Source: Clostridiales bacterium UBA6363
GTDB lineage: Bacteria > Bacillota > Clostridia > UBA1381
Reading direction: 5' to 3'
Assembly: GCA_002438865.1 (NCBI GenBank)
Contig: DJRJ01000062.1
Location: 1-10,930, forward strand
DNA length: 10,930 nt
Under the pieces are notes generated by a model, which was given only the letters and a program-made list of their open reading frames with translations, was not told where the DNA came from and searched no databases. Below, one piece after another: positions 1 to 7,019 of this stretch. Positions within the stretch are counted from its first letter, which is position 1. Each line of letters starts with the position of its first letter. The position numbers and the translations under genes were made by a program.

Positions 1-522
1 ATAATAAGCAACCGTATCGGCAAACGCGGACTCGGTTTCGGCGCTAAGATAGAAAGCAAGAAGGAATTTGATATATCGGAGCTTCTTGACAATATCATAC
101 CGCAGGACCTTTTGAAATTCGGACTTATTCCCGAATTTGTCGGCAGACTTCCCGTTTTTGCAAAGCTTGATAAGCTTGACCGTGAAACCCTTATTACTAT
201 TTTAACAGAGCCTAAAAACGCTCTTGTAAAGCAGTATCAGACGCTTTTGGGATTTGACGGGGTAGAGCTTGAGTTTGATAAGGACGCCGTAATTGCGATA
301 GCAGACAAGGCTATCGAAAGAAATACGGGCGCAAGAGGATTGAGAGCCATTATAGAAGAAACAATGGCTGATATAATGTACGAGGCTCCGTCCGATAAGA
401 GCATAAGAAAAATAACCGTAACAAAGGAATGTGTTACAGAGGGTAAAAATCCGCTTATAGAGCGTGAGGATAAAAAAACTCTTGAGGAACGGCTGGCGCT
501 TGACGATACAAAAGCCGGCTGA
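1..522 (+). CDS. clpX: ClpX, ATPase subunit of the ClpXP protease (3' part only)
   Basis: ClpX is the AAA+ hexameric unfoldase that feeds proteins to the cytoplasmic ClpP peptidase. The frame is open from base 1 with no start, so the N-terminal zinc-binding domain, Walker A and Walker B lie upstream of the window; 173 residues are visible. Seen here: the LGF tripeptide (visible residues 11-13) at the place of the ClpP-docking loop; the block [13 protein letters not shown] with the arginine-finger residue (R49 here, E. coli R307 by alignment); and the sensor-2 block TGARGLR with its conserved arginine. The C-terminal tail is short and charged and ends at a TGA. LysA follows 32 bases later on the same strand with no terminator between, so co-transcription is likely. 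The identity is secure; only the 5' end is missing. Confidence 0.97.
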   Translation: MISNRIGKRGLGFGAKIESKKEFDISELLDNIIPQDLLKFGLIPEFVGRLPVFAKLDKLDRETLITILTEPKNALVKQYQTLLGFDGVELEFDKDAVIAIADKAIERNTGARGLRAIIEETMADIMYEAPSDKSIRKITVTKECVTEGKNPLIEREDKKTLEERLALDDTKAG

Positions 523-554
523 TAAAAAAACAATGGCAATGGAAGGTGAAGAAA

Positions 555-1856
555 ATGTTTGTATCTGAGAATTTATCCGTAAACGAAAAAAATCATCTTG
601 TAATAGGTGAGAACGATACCGTTGAGCTGGCAAAGGAGTTTGGGACTCCGCTGTATGTGCTTGACGAAGATTTTATGCGTAAAAATATGCGTGTTTACAA
701 AGACGCCGTTGATAAATATTATGACGGCAAAGGCTTAATTCTGTATGCAAACAAAGCGTTCTGCACATTGCACACCTTTAAGGTTGCCGACGAGGAGGGA
801 CTCGGCTCGGACGTTGTTTCGGGCGGTGAGCTTTACACTGCCGTAAAGGCAGGATTTCCTATGGATAAAATCTATTTCCACGGCAATAATAAGACTGTGG
901 ATGAGCTTAAGCTTGCAGTTGATAACGGAGTAGGACACATCATTGTAGACAATGAATATGAGCTTTCTTTGTTAAATGACATTGCAAAGGAAAAGGGAAT
1001 TGTTCAGAACATAATGTTTAGAATAAAGCCCGGAGTGGAGGCGCATACACACAGCTATATTCAAACGGGTCAGATTGATTCAAAATTCGGTGTTGCGCTT
1101 GAAAACGGCGAGGCATTTTCGATATACGAAAAAGCAAATAAAATGTCTAACGTAAATCCCGACGGTATACACTGTCACATAGGCTCGCAGATTTTTGATA
1201 TTGCACCGTTTGAAAAAGCGGCGGAAATAATGATGAATTTTGCCGGAGATTTAAAAGACAAGCTCGGCTTAACGATAAATAAATTAAATCTCGGCGGCGG
1301 ATACGGAATAATGTATACAGAAAAGGACGATCCTGTTCCGTATGATGAATATATCAAAAAAGTTTCCGAAGTCATAAAAAGCACTGCAAAAAAGCGTGGC
1401 TTGGACTTACCGTTCCTGTTAATGGAGCCGGGACGTTCGATAGTTGCACCTGCAGGCATAACATTGTATACCGTAGGAAGTATTAAGGATATAAAGAATG
1501 TAAGAAAATATGTCAGCGTTGACGGCGGTATGGGCGATAATCCCCGATACATTCTGTACGAGTCGGAGTATTCGGCAGTAACGGCAAACAGAGCAAACGA
1601 AAAACCTTCTGAAAAGGTAACGGTTGCAGGCAAATGCTGTGAATCGGGCGATATATTGATGAAAGATGTTATGCTCCCCGAACTTAAATCGGGAGATATT
1701 CTGGCAGTTTTGGCTACGGGTGCGTATAACTATTCAATGGCATCAAACTATAACAGAATTCCGAGACCGGCAGTTGTCGCTGTAGCAGGCGGAAAAACAA
1801 AGGTTATAGTAAAACGTGAAACATATGAAGATATAATCAGAAACGACATCATATAA
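555..1856 (+). CDS. lysA: Diaminopimelate decarboxylase
   Basis: This PLP enzyme (fold type III, alanine-racemase-like barrel plus C-terminal beta domain) decarboxylates meso-diaminopimelate to L-lysine, the last step of the DAP pathway, in the cytoplasm. The product is 433 aa, normal for the family. Visible motifs: YANKAF with the PLP lysine K67; HCHIGSQ at 207-212; the phosphate-binding GGGYG at 247-251; EPGRSIV at 291-297; the catalytic Cys and substrate loop CCESGD at 361-366; and GAYNYSM with Y391. The CCESGD and EPGRSIV motifs favour LysA over the related ornithine/arginine or carboxynorspermidine decarboxylases. ATG 555 is chosen because GGAAGG lies 8 bases before it; the in-frame GTG at 546 falls inside that ribosome binding site. 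It follows clpX closely and ends at the long hairpin at 1882. Confidence 0.95.
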   Translation: MFVSENLSVNEKNHLVIGENDTVELAKEFGTPLYVLDEDFMRKNMRVYKDAVDKYYDGKGLILYANKAFCTLHTFKVADEEGLGSDVVSGGELYTAVKAGFPMDKIYFHGNNKTVDELKLAVDNGVGHIIVDNEYELSLLNDIAKEKGIVQNIMFRIKPGVEAHTHSYIQTGQIDSKFGVALENGEAFSIYEKANKMSNVNPDGIHCHIGSQIFDIAPFEKAAEIMMNFAGDLKDKLGLTINKLNLGGGYGIMYTEKDDPVPYDEYIKKVSEVIKSTAKKRGLDLPFLLMEPGRSIVAPAGITLYTVGSIKDIKNVRKYVSVDGGMGDNPRYILYESEYSAVTANRANEKPSEKVTVAGKCCESGDILMKDVMLPELKSGDILAVLATGAYNYSMASNYNRIPRPAVVAVAGGKTKVIVKRETYEDIIRNDII

Positions 1857-1881
1857 TCCGAAAATAAAAATTGCATTAAGC

Positions 1882-1948
1882 AAAGCGAGGGTGCGGAACT
1901 TCTTTAGCTCGGTAATGAGTAAAGAATATATCCGCACCCTCGCTTTTT
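1882..1948. terminator. Long hairpin terminator between convergent lysA and cyclophilin genes
   Basis: A perfect 16-bp inverted repeat (1882-1897 with 1931-1946) runs into TTTTT at 1944-1948, as expected for an intrinsic terminator of lysA on the + strand. The 33-base loop can fold further: 1900-1906 pairs with 1920-1926 (7 bp) and 1908-1910 with 1917-1919. Read on the - strand, the same hairpin is followed by a T-rich stretch broken by other bases, so it may also end the cyclophilin transcript, whose stop codon lies 10 bases away. Bidirectional use is inferred from the position. Confidence 0.85.
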
Positions 1949-1957
1949 GTATAATTT

Positions 1958-2431
1958 TCAGACTTTTCTTATTGTTTTTATAATCTGCGGATCAATCGGC
2001 TGATCGCTTCTGTCTGTCGGCGTTTCGGCAATCAGGTCAACAATGTCCATGCCCTCGGTAACTTTTCCGAAAGCGGCATACTCGCCGTCAAGATGCGGAG
2101 CATCGGCGTGCATAATAAAGAACTGGCTCGACGCACTGTTCGGGAACATAGTCCTCGCCATTGAAAGCACTCCTCTGGTGTGTTTTAGAGGGTTATCAAT
2201 ACCGTTTCGTTTGAATTCACCTTTTATGCTTTCGGCGTGCTTGGGATTTCCGTCTTTGTCCATACCGCCGCCCTGTATCATAAATCCGCTTATGACACGG
2301 TGGAATATAAGACCGTCATAGAAATGCTCGTCAATCAGCTTTAAAAAGTTTGCTACCGTTATCGGTGCGGAGGCGGGATAAAGCTCCGCTTTGATAATTC
2401 CGCCGTTTTCTATTACAATTTCAATATCCAT
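1958..2431 (-). CDS. Cytoplasmic cyclophilin-type peptidyl-prolyl cis-trans isomerase
   Basis: Cyclophilins catalyse cis-trans isomerisation of Xaa-Pro bonds during protein folding. The 157-aa product is a single cyclophilin domain with no signal peptide or membrane segment, so it should stay in the cytoplasm. Active-site features: FHRV with catalytic R45; GFMIQGGG (F50, M51, Q53); MA at 91-92; SASSQFF at 99-105; and HLDGEYAAFG. The Trp that binds cyclosporin A in human CypA (W121) is His here (H113), as in many bacterial enzymes, so weak drug binding is expected. ATG 2431 is preferred over the upstream in-frame start at 2479 because AAGGAG sits 9 bases before it and the longer version would run into the repeat region. 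It is a close paralogue of the lipoprotein cyclophilin upstream. No clear promoter is seen directly before it, so it may be read from gyrA. Confidence 0.93.
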   Translation of the reverse strand: MDIEIVIENGGIIKAELYPASAPITVANFLKLIDEHFYDGLIFHRVISGFMIQGGGMDKDGNPKHAESIKGEFKRNGIDNPLKHTRGVLSMARTMFPNSASSQFFIMHADAPHLDGEYAAFGKVTEGMDIVDLIAETPTDRSDQPIDPQIIKTIRKV

Positions 2432-2463
2432 TTTAGTATTCTCCTTAAATTTATTGTATTTTA

Positions 2464-2576
2464 GGGTCGATGCGGGCATCGACCCCTACGGGTTTGCGTG
2501 TTGCTTTGCGTGTCGATGTGGGCATCGACCCCTGCGGTTTGTGTGCTGTTTTGCGGGGCAATGTAGGCATTGACCC
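2464..2576. repeat. Three tandem imperfect palindromic repeats, period 45-46 bp
   Basis: Three copies of a short palindrome lie in a row. Copy A (2464-2485) is a perfect 10-bp stem with a 2-base centre. Copy B (2512-2529) keeps the same stem with one G-T wobble near the tip. Copy C (about 2555-2576) has one mismatch plus a matched pair of changes: G2469 becomes A2560 while its partner C2480 becomes T2571, so pairing is kept. Read on the - strand, A and B are preceded by CCG(T/C)AGGG. The spacers between stems are also alike (GGTTTG..GTG..TTTTGCG type), so the whole 45-46 bp unit was duplicated. There is no sign of coding selection. These would form hairpins in any transcript running from gyrA to the cytoplasmic cyclophilin. 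Confidence 0.85.
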
Positions 2577-2596
2577 TGTGCAGGCGCGTTTACAAT

Positions 2597-2644
2597 AATT
2601 GCAAACCGCCGTAGGGCAGGGGCTTGCTCCTGCCGAATTGCAAA
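2597..2644 (+). repeat. 30-bp palindromic element flanked by 9-bp direct repeats
   Basis: The 30 bases 2606-2635 contain the leader CCGTAGGG followed by a palindrome (2615-2634, 9 pairs including one G-T wobble, 2-base tip). They lie exactly between two copies of AATTGCAAA (2597-2605 and 2636-2644). This arrangement resembles a very small non-autonomous element with a target-site duplication. The leader matches that of the three tandem palindromes at 2464-2576 but on the opposite strand, while the stem sequence is different. No transposase is present. Mobility is inferred from the flanking repeats only; a chance 9-bp match or a longer composite repeat unit are the alternatives. Confidence 0.6.
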
Positions 2645-2697
2645 TTTCAATCGGTGCAAATGCCATTTTCGGCTGTGTTGTATTTCGTTCCGATTGT

Positions 2698-3306
2698 TTA
2701 ATCAACCGTTATACTTTTTATCACAATCGGCTCTGTGGGCGCATCATTGGAGTCTGTTTGCACGGCTGCGATTTCGTCAACCACGTCCATACCCTCGGTT
2801 ACTTCTCCGAATGCCGCATACTGACCGTCAAGGTGCGTGCTGTCCGCCTGAACGATAAAGAACTGACTCGATGCACTGTCCATGCTGAGCGCCGTTCTTG
2901 CCATTGAGAGAACTCCTCTTTTGTGTGAAAGGGGATTGTCAACACCGTTTTGCTTAAATTCGCCTTTGATAGTATCGGTTTGCTTTTGTATGCCGCTTTT
3001 GTCCATACCGCCGCCCTGTATCATAAATCCGTTTATTACACGGTGAAATATGAGTCCGTCATAAAAATTCGTATTGCAAAGCTTTGTAAAGTTTTCAACC
3101 GTTATCGGAGCAAGCTTGGGATAAAGATTTGCTTTTATGCTTCTTCCGTCCTCAAGCGTTATCGTTATACCGACAGGGTCGGCTTTAAGCTGAGAAATGT
3201 CCGCCGCTGCCGTCGGTGAGGGTGACGGTGCGGCTTGTTGCTTTCCGCAGGCGGAAAGCATACATATCAGCGCAAAAATCAGCGCTATTGCCGTAATTTT
3301 TTTCAT
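2698..3306 (-). CDS. Lipoprotein cyclophilin-type peptidyl-prolyl isomerase
   Basis: This cyclophilin is exported and membrane-anchored, and probably assists folding of proteins outside the cytoplasmic membrane. The 202-aa product starts with a lipoprotein signal: KK, a hydrophobic stretch at 5-17, and lipobox LSAC with the lipidated Cys at 20. A Pro/Ser/Ala-rich tether (about 24-36) leads to a cyclophilin domain at 45-202. Active-site blocks match the cytoplasmic paralogue: FHRV with R89, [22 protein letters not shown] and [10 protein letters not shown] (His in the cyclosporin-contact Trp position). ATG 3306 overlaps the gyrA stop as ATGA, and GGAGG lies 9 bases upstream inside the gyrA coding end, so it is co-transcribed with gyrA and probably translationally coupled. 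The exported location follows from the lipobox; the substrate is unknown. Confidence 0.93.
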   Translation of the reverse strand: MKKITAIALIFALICMLSACGKQQAAPSPSPTAAADISQLKADPVGITITLEDGRSIKANLYPKLAPITVENFTKLCNTNFYDGLIFHRVINGFMIQGGGMDKSGIQKQTDTIKGEFKQNGVDNPLSHKRGVLSMARTALSMDSASSQFFIVQADSTHLDGQYAAFGEVTEGMDVVDEIAAVQTDSNDAPTEPIVIKSITVD

Positions 3307-5822
3307 TCTTCATCGCCTCCGACTGTTTCTTCGGTATTTTCTTCAGAGTCGGGAGTTTCTTCCTCCTCCTCGTGATCCGTTACCGCAATGCCGACAACTT
3401 TAACGCCTTCGTCAAGCTTCATAAGGCGCACACCCTGCGTCTGACGTCCGTACGTGCTTATTTCCTCTGTATTCATTCGTATAACAACGCCCTCGGAGGT
3501 GATAAGCATTACATCAGTGTTTTCGCCTACGCCGACCATTCCGGCAAGCTTGCCCGTCTTTTCGGTAATCTTATAGGTGAATATACCCTTACCGCCCCTT
3601 GACTGTGCACGGTATTCATCAGGCTCCGTCTTTTTGCCGTAGCCGTTTTCGGTAACCATAAGCAGAGTATCGGAGGAGGAGAGGATAACGGCGCTTACAA
3701 CTCTGTCGCCGTCATTTAATCTTATTCCGCGTACACCTCTGGTGGTACGTCCCATAGCACGGACGTCCGTTTCGTTAAATCTTATTGCAAGACCGTTGTA
3801 TGTGGAAAGAATTATATCGTTTGTTCCGTCCGTAAGGCTTACGCTTATAAGCTCGTCGTCCTCAACAAGCTCTATCGCACGCAAACCGCCCTGGCGTATG
3901 CGTGAATAGTCCATTATATCGGTTTTCTTTACAAGTCCGTTCTTTGTTACAAATGTCAGATAATATCCGTTTTCAAATACGGGAACAGGTATCATAGCCG
4001 TTATCTTTTCGTCCTGTTCAAGAGGCAGAAGATTTACTATAGCCGTACCCTTTGCCTGACGTGTCGCTTCGGGGAGCTGATAGCCCTTTAAGCGGTAAAC
4101 TATGCCGTGTGTGGTAAAGAACAGAATGTTGTTATGTGTGGAGGTGGTGAACAAATGCTCCACAACGTCCTCTTCACGTGTTGTTATGCCTGTTATGCCG
4201 CGTCCTCCTCTGCGCTGTGATTTGTATGTGTCAACGGGCATACGCTTTATATAGCCGTTTCTTGTAACGGTAACAACACATTCTTCTTCTTCGATAAGGT
4301 CCTCGTCCTCGAAATCGAGCGCAGCCATTGAAATTTCGGTTCTTCTGCCGTCGCCGTACTTGTTCTTTATTGCGGTGAGGTCCTCACGTACGATTTGAAG
4401 TATTTTGCCCTCGTCGGCAAGAATAGCCTCGTACTCGGCAATCTTTGCGGTGAGTTCATTGTATTCGTTGTCTATCTTTTCACGCTCCATACCCGATAAA
4501 CGTCCCAATTGCATCTGAACGATTGCGGTTGCCTGAACGTCATCAAGTCCGAAACGAGCCATTAACGCCTCTTTTGCGTCAGGGATATTTTTTGAGGCAC
4601 GTATAAGCTGTATTACTTCTTCAACGTTGTCTATAACTATTTTGTAGCCTTCAAGCAGATGCGCACGCTCCTGTGCCTTGTTGAGGTCATACTTGGTACG
4701 CCTTGTTATTACGTCCTCTTGGTGCGCTATATAATAGTCTATTATTTCACGAAGATTTAATACCTTAGGCTGTTTGTCTACAAGCGCTATAAATATTATT
4801 CCGAAAGAGTCCTGCATCTGCGTGAACTTGTAGAGGTTGTTTAACACAACGTTCGGGTTTGCGTCACGCTTAAGCTCTATAATAAAATGTATTTCCTCAT
4901 CCGATTCGTCACGTGTTGACGCAATACCGTCGATTTTTCCGTCACGTACAAGCTCGTTGATGTGCTTTTCCATCTGAGCCTTGTTTACCTTGTACGGGAT
5001 TTCGGAAACGATAATTCTTGCTTTGCCGTTTGCGTCCTCTTCGATTTCGGCTTTTGCTCTTAAGGTGATTTTTCCTCTGCCCGTGGTATACGCCTGGCGT
5101 ATACCGCTCTTGCCCATAATAACTCCGCCTGTGGGGAAGTCCGGACCGGGGATGTAGTTCATAAGCTCGTCAATCGTTATCATAGGATCGTCGATGCAGG
5201 CTATTACGCCGTCGATAACCTCGGTAAGGTTGTGGGGCGGAATGTTTGTAGCCATACCTACGGCGATACCAGCGCTTCCGTTTACGAGAAGCTGCGGAAA
5301 CCGTGACGGGAGAACGTCCGGTTCTTTTAACTTATCGTCAAAGTTCGGTACAAAATCAACCGTGTTCTTTTCAATATCCGTCAGCATAAGTGCGGAAATC
5401 TTGGACATTTTCGCCTCTGTGTAACGGTATGCGGCAGGGGGGTCGCCGTCAATCGAACCGAAGTTTCCCTTGCCTTGAACGAGCGGATACCTCAGTGAGA
5501 AATCCTGTCCCATACGGACCATCGCGTCGTAGACCGATGCGTCGCCGTGCGGATGATATTTACCGAGCACGTCGCCGACCGTTGTTGCAGACTTCCTGAA
5601 ATCGTTTTCGTATAAAAGACCGCCCTCGTACATATCGTAGAGAATACGTCTGTGAACGGGCTTCATACCGTCACGCACATCGGGGAGCGCACGGCTCACG
5701 ATAACGCTCATTGCGTAGTCGATATACGCCTTTTTCATTTCTTTGTCCAGATCGACATTAACCACCGTTTGGTTTTCAATCACGGACATATCCAGTTCTT
5801 TGTCTTTGGATTTTTTCGCCAT
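3303..5822 (-). CDS. gyrA: DNA gyrase subunit A
   Basis: GyrA is the DNA-cleaving subunit of gyrase (A2B2), which introduces negative supercoils using ATP hydrolysed by GyrB. The product is 839 aa, usual length. The N-terminal breakage-reunion domain (about 30-520) has the catalytic tyrosine Y134 in AAYRYTE and the helix [10 protein letters not shown] at 90-99. The C-terminal part is a six-bladed beta-pinwheel with repeated NGYIKR / HGIVYR / NGLVKK-type strands. It carries the GyrA box QRRGGRG at 536-542, which marks GyrA rather than ParC. An acidic tail occupies about 816-839. ATG 5822 is chosen because GGAG lies 6 bases upstream; the in-frame ATG at 5834 lacks a properly spaced site. The residue matching E. 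coli S83 is Ala (A95), while D87 is kept (D99). gyrB is not next to it in this window. A strong promoter lies at 5883-5911, and the lipoprotein cyclophilin overlaps its stop. Confidence 0.97.
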   Translation of the reverse strand: MAKKSKDKELDMSVIENQTVVNVDLDKEMKKAYIDYAMSVIVSRALPDVRDGMKPVHRRILYDMYEGGLLYENDFRKSATTVGDVLGKYHPHGDASVYDAMVRMGQDFSLRYPLVQGKGNFGSIDGDPPAAYRYTEAKMSKISALMLTDIEKNTVDFVPNFDDKLKEPDVLPSRFPQLLVNGSAGIAVGMATNIPPHNLTEVIDGVIACIDDPMITIDELMNYIPGPDFPTGGVIMGKSGIRQAYTTGRGKITLRAKAEIEEDANGKARIIVSEIPYKVNKAQMEKHINELVRDGKIDGIASTRDESDEEIHFIIELKRDANPNVVLNNLYKFTQMQDSFGIIFIALVDKQPKVLNLREIIDYYIAHQEDVITRRTKYDLNKAQERAHLLEGYKIVIDNVEEVIQLIRASKNIPDAKEALMARFGLDDVQATAIVQMQLGRLSGMEREKIDNEYNELTAKIAEYEAILADEGKILQIVREDLTAIKNKYGDGRRTEISMAALDFEDEDLIEEEECVVTVTRNGYIKRMPVDTYKSQRRGGRGITGITTREEDVVEHLFTTSTHNNILFFTTHGIVYRLKGYQLPEATRQAKGTAIVNLLPLEQDEKITAMIPVPVFENGYYLTFVTKNGLVKKTDIMDYSRIRQGGLRAIELVEDDELISVSLTDGTNDIILSTYNGLAIRFNETDVRAMGRTTRGVRGIRLNDGDRVVSAVILSSSDTLLMVTENGYGKKTEPDEYRAQSRGGKGIFTYKITEKTGKLAGMVGVGENTDVMLITSEGVVIRMNTEEISTYGRQTQGVRLMKLDEGVKVVGIAVTDHEEEEETPDSEENTEETVGGDEE

Positions 5823-5882
5823 AATAATCTCCATTCCGCCTATGCGGCTTAAAGTTTGATTTTCGTTAATAATACTCTATAA

Positions 5883-5911
5883 ATTATATCACATTTTGCC
5901 CAAAAAAGCAA
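5883..5911 (-). promoter_or_regulatory. Sigma-A-type promoter of gyrA
   Basis: Read on the - strand, TTGCTT (5906-5911), a 17-base spacer and a perfect TATAAT (5883-5888) are present. TG-A directly precedes the -10, making it an extended -10 promoter. The predicted start near 5876 leaves a leader of about 55 bases before ATG 5822. No convincing terminator separates it from the methyltransferase gene upstream, so some read-through is possible. Confidence 0.82.
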
Positions 5912-5926
5912 GGATTTAAAACGATT

Positions 5927-6664
5927 TTACGAGCATACGAACACAATTCTTTCATCTGTATCATCGGGCTTTTCAAATGTATACGGACGGTAGATGTCAA
6001 TATTTTCAAATCCTGCCTTTTTAAGCAGTGTTTTAAGCTCCGATACGGAATATGCATGCTGAAGATGACGTTCCTCAAACCGCTTGTAATTATTTTTTGT
6101 GCGGACAAAAAAAGTGATAAGCATATCCGAAATATTTCTGCCGTCTATGTATCTGTTCTGCCAGGTGTAGAACACGTTTTTATCGGAATAGGTGAAAGTG
6201 TTGTTTCCGACAATCTGCTTTAATTTATAGCGTGTGCTTATATCGAATATAAAAAGTGCGCCCGGATCCATAAAGCAGGTTTTCATACGTGTAAACATTT
6301 TAAGGAGCGACTTCGGGGGAAGAACATAGTTTATTCCGTCTATCATACATAAAAATGCGCCCATCGTTCCGTACAAATCAAGGTCCGTCATATTCTGATT
6401 AAGATATAGAATGTCAAGTCCCTCCGATTTTCTGCGTGCAATGCCGAGCATATCCTCGGAAATATCTATTGCGGTCATATCGTAACCTCGCTTTGCAAGG
6501 GGAATAGTTACATTTCCCGTACCGCACGCAAGCTCGCACACCAAATCGGGGTTTACGCCGTAGTGCGAGAAAATATTTTCGATATAGTCGGCAAGATGCT
6601 CGTAATTAATGTCTTTGTGCATAAGATAGTCGTAAATTTCGGCAAATTCTCCGTAGCTATTCAT
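5927..6664 (-). CDS. Class I SAM-dependent methyltransferase, YqeM-like
   Basis: This is a Rossmann-fold methyltransferase of 245 aa with no signal peptide. Motif I is clear at 42-51 (VCELACGTGN, the SAM-binding E/DxGxGxG loop), followed by AIDISEDML with the acidic residue D67 expected to bind the SAM ribose. A later block LCMIDGINYVL matches the family's post-motif region. The general look, including the N-terminal FAEIYDYLM, is that of the B. subtilis YqeM group, whose substrate I do not know to be established. The gene overlaps the yerC-like gene by 8 bases and has AAGGAG 7 bases before its ATG, so the two form one translationally coupled unit. Whether it acts on a small molecule, RNA or protein cannot be told from the sequence. 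Confidence 0.85.
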   Translation of the reverse strand: MNSYGEFAEIYDYLMHKDINYEHLADYIENIFSHYGVNPDLVCELACGTGNVTIPLAKRGYDMTAIDISEDMLGIARRKSEGLDILYLNQNMTDLDLYGTMGAFLCMIDGINYVLPPKSLLKMFTRMKTCFMDPGALFIFDISTRYKLKQIVGNNTFTYSDKNVFYTWQNRYIDGRNISDMLITFFVRTKNNYKRFEERHLQHAYSVSELKTLLKKAGFENIDIYRPYTFEKPDDTDERIVFVCS

Positions 6665-6953
6665 TATCCTGCTCCTTAAGACGTCCGATTACTAAATTAT
6701 AGCCGTCATTGCCGTAATTTAAACATTTGTTGACACGGCTTATCGTTGCTGTGGAGGCGCCTGTCTGTGCGGCAATGTCGGAATATATCTTCTTTTCCGC
6801 AAGCATAAGCGCAACCTCCATTCGCTGGCTCATGGAGTGTATTTCCGATATTGTGCATAAATCAACAAAAAAATCATAACATTCGTCAATGTTTTTTAAT
6901 TGCAGAATTGCCTTCATGAGCGTGTCTGTGTGTTCGTTTCGTAAATCCTTCAA
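6657..6953 (-). CDS. yerC: YerC/YecD-type TrpR-like DNA-binding regulator
   Basis: This is a small (about 98 aa) all-helical protein of the TrpR-related YerC/YecD family found in Firmicutes. The central and C-terminal part carries the family signature: LCTISEIHSMSQRMEVALML, then a helix-turn-helix YSDIAAQTGASTATISRV, then NKCLNYGNDGY. In this fold the HTH contacts DNA; the ligand and targets of the family are not known to me. The start is a choice: TTG 6953 has AGGTGAT at ideal spacing, whereas the longer GTG 6962 lies inside that ribosome binding site and has no site of its own (the longer form adds three residues). It overlaps the downstream methyltransferase by 8 bases. The promoter at 6988-7016 serves both genes. 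Confidence 0.88.
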   Translation of the reverse strand: MKDLRNEHTDTLMKAILQLKNIDECYDFFVDLCTISEIHSMSQRMEVALMLAEKKIYSDIAAQTGASTATISRVNKCLNYGNDGYNLVIGRLKEQDNE

Positions 6954-6987
6954 ATCAATCACCTGCTATTTATTATATTACTGTATC

Positions 6988-7016
6988 ATTATACCATATT
7001 AAAGCGTGAAAGTAAA
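6988..7016 (-). promoter_or_regulatory. Sigma-A-type promoter of the yerC-methyltransferase pair
   Basis: On the - strand, TTTACT (7011-7016), a 17-base spacer and a perfect TATAAT (6988-6993) preceded by TGG form a good promoter. It sits just past the stop codon of the recombinase gene, with no hairpin between, so recombinase transcripts may also run into this unit. Confidence 0.78.
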
Positions 7017-7019
7017 CAC

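Noticed and set aside
2464..2576. CRISPR array
   Set aside because: There are only three degenerate units, the repeats themselves are palindromes with similar spacers, and there are no cas genes. Real arrays have near-identical repeats and unrelated spacers.
2648..2696. Terminator after the lipoprotein cyclophilin (CAATCGG with CCGATTG)
   Set aside because: Only 7 pairs around a 35-base loop, with no T run after it on the - strand; too weak to call.
2451..2705. An 84-codon open frame on the - strand across the palindromic repeats
   Set aside because: Its translation is just the 45-46 bp DNA repeat read through (recurring GSMPT..RK-type segments). It has no ribosome binding site, overlaps the start of the cytoplasmic cyclophilin gene and shows no protein family features.
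3303..5822. ParC (topoisomerase IV subunit A) instead of GyrA
   Set aside because: The intact GyrA box QRRGGRG at residues 536-542 and the complete six-blade C-terminal domain identify gyrase.
5835..5926. Riboswitch or structured leader before gyrA
   Set aside because: The leader is only about 55 bases, AT-rich, and shows no strong stem or known motif; a promoter explains the region.
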